This document shows, piece by piece, positions 63,728 through 64,000 of a stretch of DNA of 64,000 nt. Under the pieces are notes generated by a model. That model did no database searches. It was given only the letters and a program-made list of their open reading frames with translations, and was not told the DNA's origin. The DNA is from Lysinibacillus sp. KCTC 33748. Lineage in GTDB: Bacteria > Bacillota > Bacilli > Bacillales_A > Planococcaceae. The position numbers and the translations under genes were made by a program. The DNA is taken from NCBI RefSeq assembly GCF_002237755.1, contig NZ_MWSJ01000001.1:1-64000 (forward strand). Direction: 5' to 3'. Numbering within the stretch: the stretch's first letter is position 1; every line of letters starts with the position of its first letter.

Positions 63728-63874
63728 ATGGATAGAATCGATGAAGTGACGGAAGGAAGAGTTAGAGCGACGGAAAGAATCGCCGAAGTGACGGAAAGAA
63801 GAGTCAGAGAGACGGAAAGAACCGGCAAAGCGACGGAAAACCTTGATGAAACGACGGAAGGTTCACGTTCACCG
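63728..63874. repeat. 21-bp-period array, locus 3 (seven units)
   Basis: The core (a)cggaa begins at 63749, 63770, 63791, 63812, 63833 and 63854, with a variant (atgga) at 63728: exact 21-bp steps. The reverse complement core ttccg is the same as the start of the locus 1 core. It lies just after the DUF1450 gene terminator. The rest of the window to 64000 shows no gene. Confidence 0.9.
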
Positions 63875-64000
63875 TCGCCTCATCACGTGGAAATTAGGTC
63901 AATAGAAACCTAAAATAAGACGAGAATACAGTGAGTTAGGTTGATAGTCTCTATAATTAAAAGGCAATATGTATGCTAGTCCTGTATTTATCGCATATAA

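Noticed and set aside
63707-63913. 68-codon ORF after the DUF1450 gene
   Set aside because: It starts in a terminator T run, lacks a ribosome site, and its heptads arise from the 21-bp repeat.

Overview
The window reads as chromosome of a low-GC, spore-forming Bacillota, most like Lysinibacillus or a close relative. This is an inference from gene content. It carries sporulation and germination genes (gerQ, cwlJ, rsfA), bacillithiol deacetylase bshB2 with yojF, coproheme decarboxylase chdC, the lipL lipoate pathway gene, and blocks whose order resembles the Bacillus subtilis yng, mtn, ywd and ywf regions. I see no phage, insertion sequence or CRISPR array. The window opens at the end of a ribosomal RNA operon (two 122-bp direct repeats, then 5S rRNA).

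Layout. 1.2-6.4 kb: a five-gene cluster (RpiR regulator, M20 hydrolase, GNAT transferase, N-acylamino-acid racemase, YkvI-type permease) that matches the known route from D- to L-amino acids through N-succinyl intermediates. 6.8-15.8 kb: a TetR-controlled leucine/isovalerate degradation operon like yngJIHGFE. 16-21 kb: VanZ-like protein, YbaK, a PRK06851-type ATPase, and kbl. 21.3-28 kb: methionine block with an S-box metQNI operon ending in an FMN hydroxy-acid oxidase, then mtnE and mtnU. 28-34.2 kb: PucR regulator, amino-acid permease, semialdehyde dehydrogenase and omega-aminotransferase, probably for beta-alanine or GABA. 34-41 kb: rodA-like gene, chemoreceptor, SDR-type threonine dehydrogenase and an acyl-CoA synthetase. 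41-48 kb: trpB under a T-box, queT under a preQ1 riboswitch, and a TrpXYZ/COG2984-type ABC transporter. 48-64 kb: NERD protein, ilvA, TerC, bshB2/yojF, thioesterase, pdxK, ung, ywdI, ywdK, a second M20 hydrolase, cwlJ-gerQ, two tandem paralogous mini membrane proteins, chdC, lipL, rsfA and a DUF1450 protein.

Three kinds of non-coding structure stand out. (1) Three intergenic arrays in which a short core recurs at exactly 21-bp intervals (21161, 49014 and 63728 onward), all at gene 3' ends. (2) A dispersed element family, called B here, with complementary ends (five copies). (3) A second dispersed family, called A here (about six copies), often wedged inside operons just before a start codon.

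The genes suggest a heterotroph living on amino acids. Threonine (tdh, kbl, ilvA), leucine, methionine and its hydroxy analogue, D-amino acids and beta-alanine all have dedicated enzymes here, each with its own regulator or riboswitch. Several short genes and gene remnants under 60 codons are also reported.
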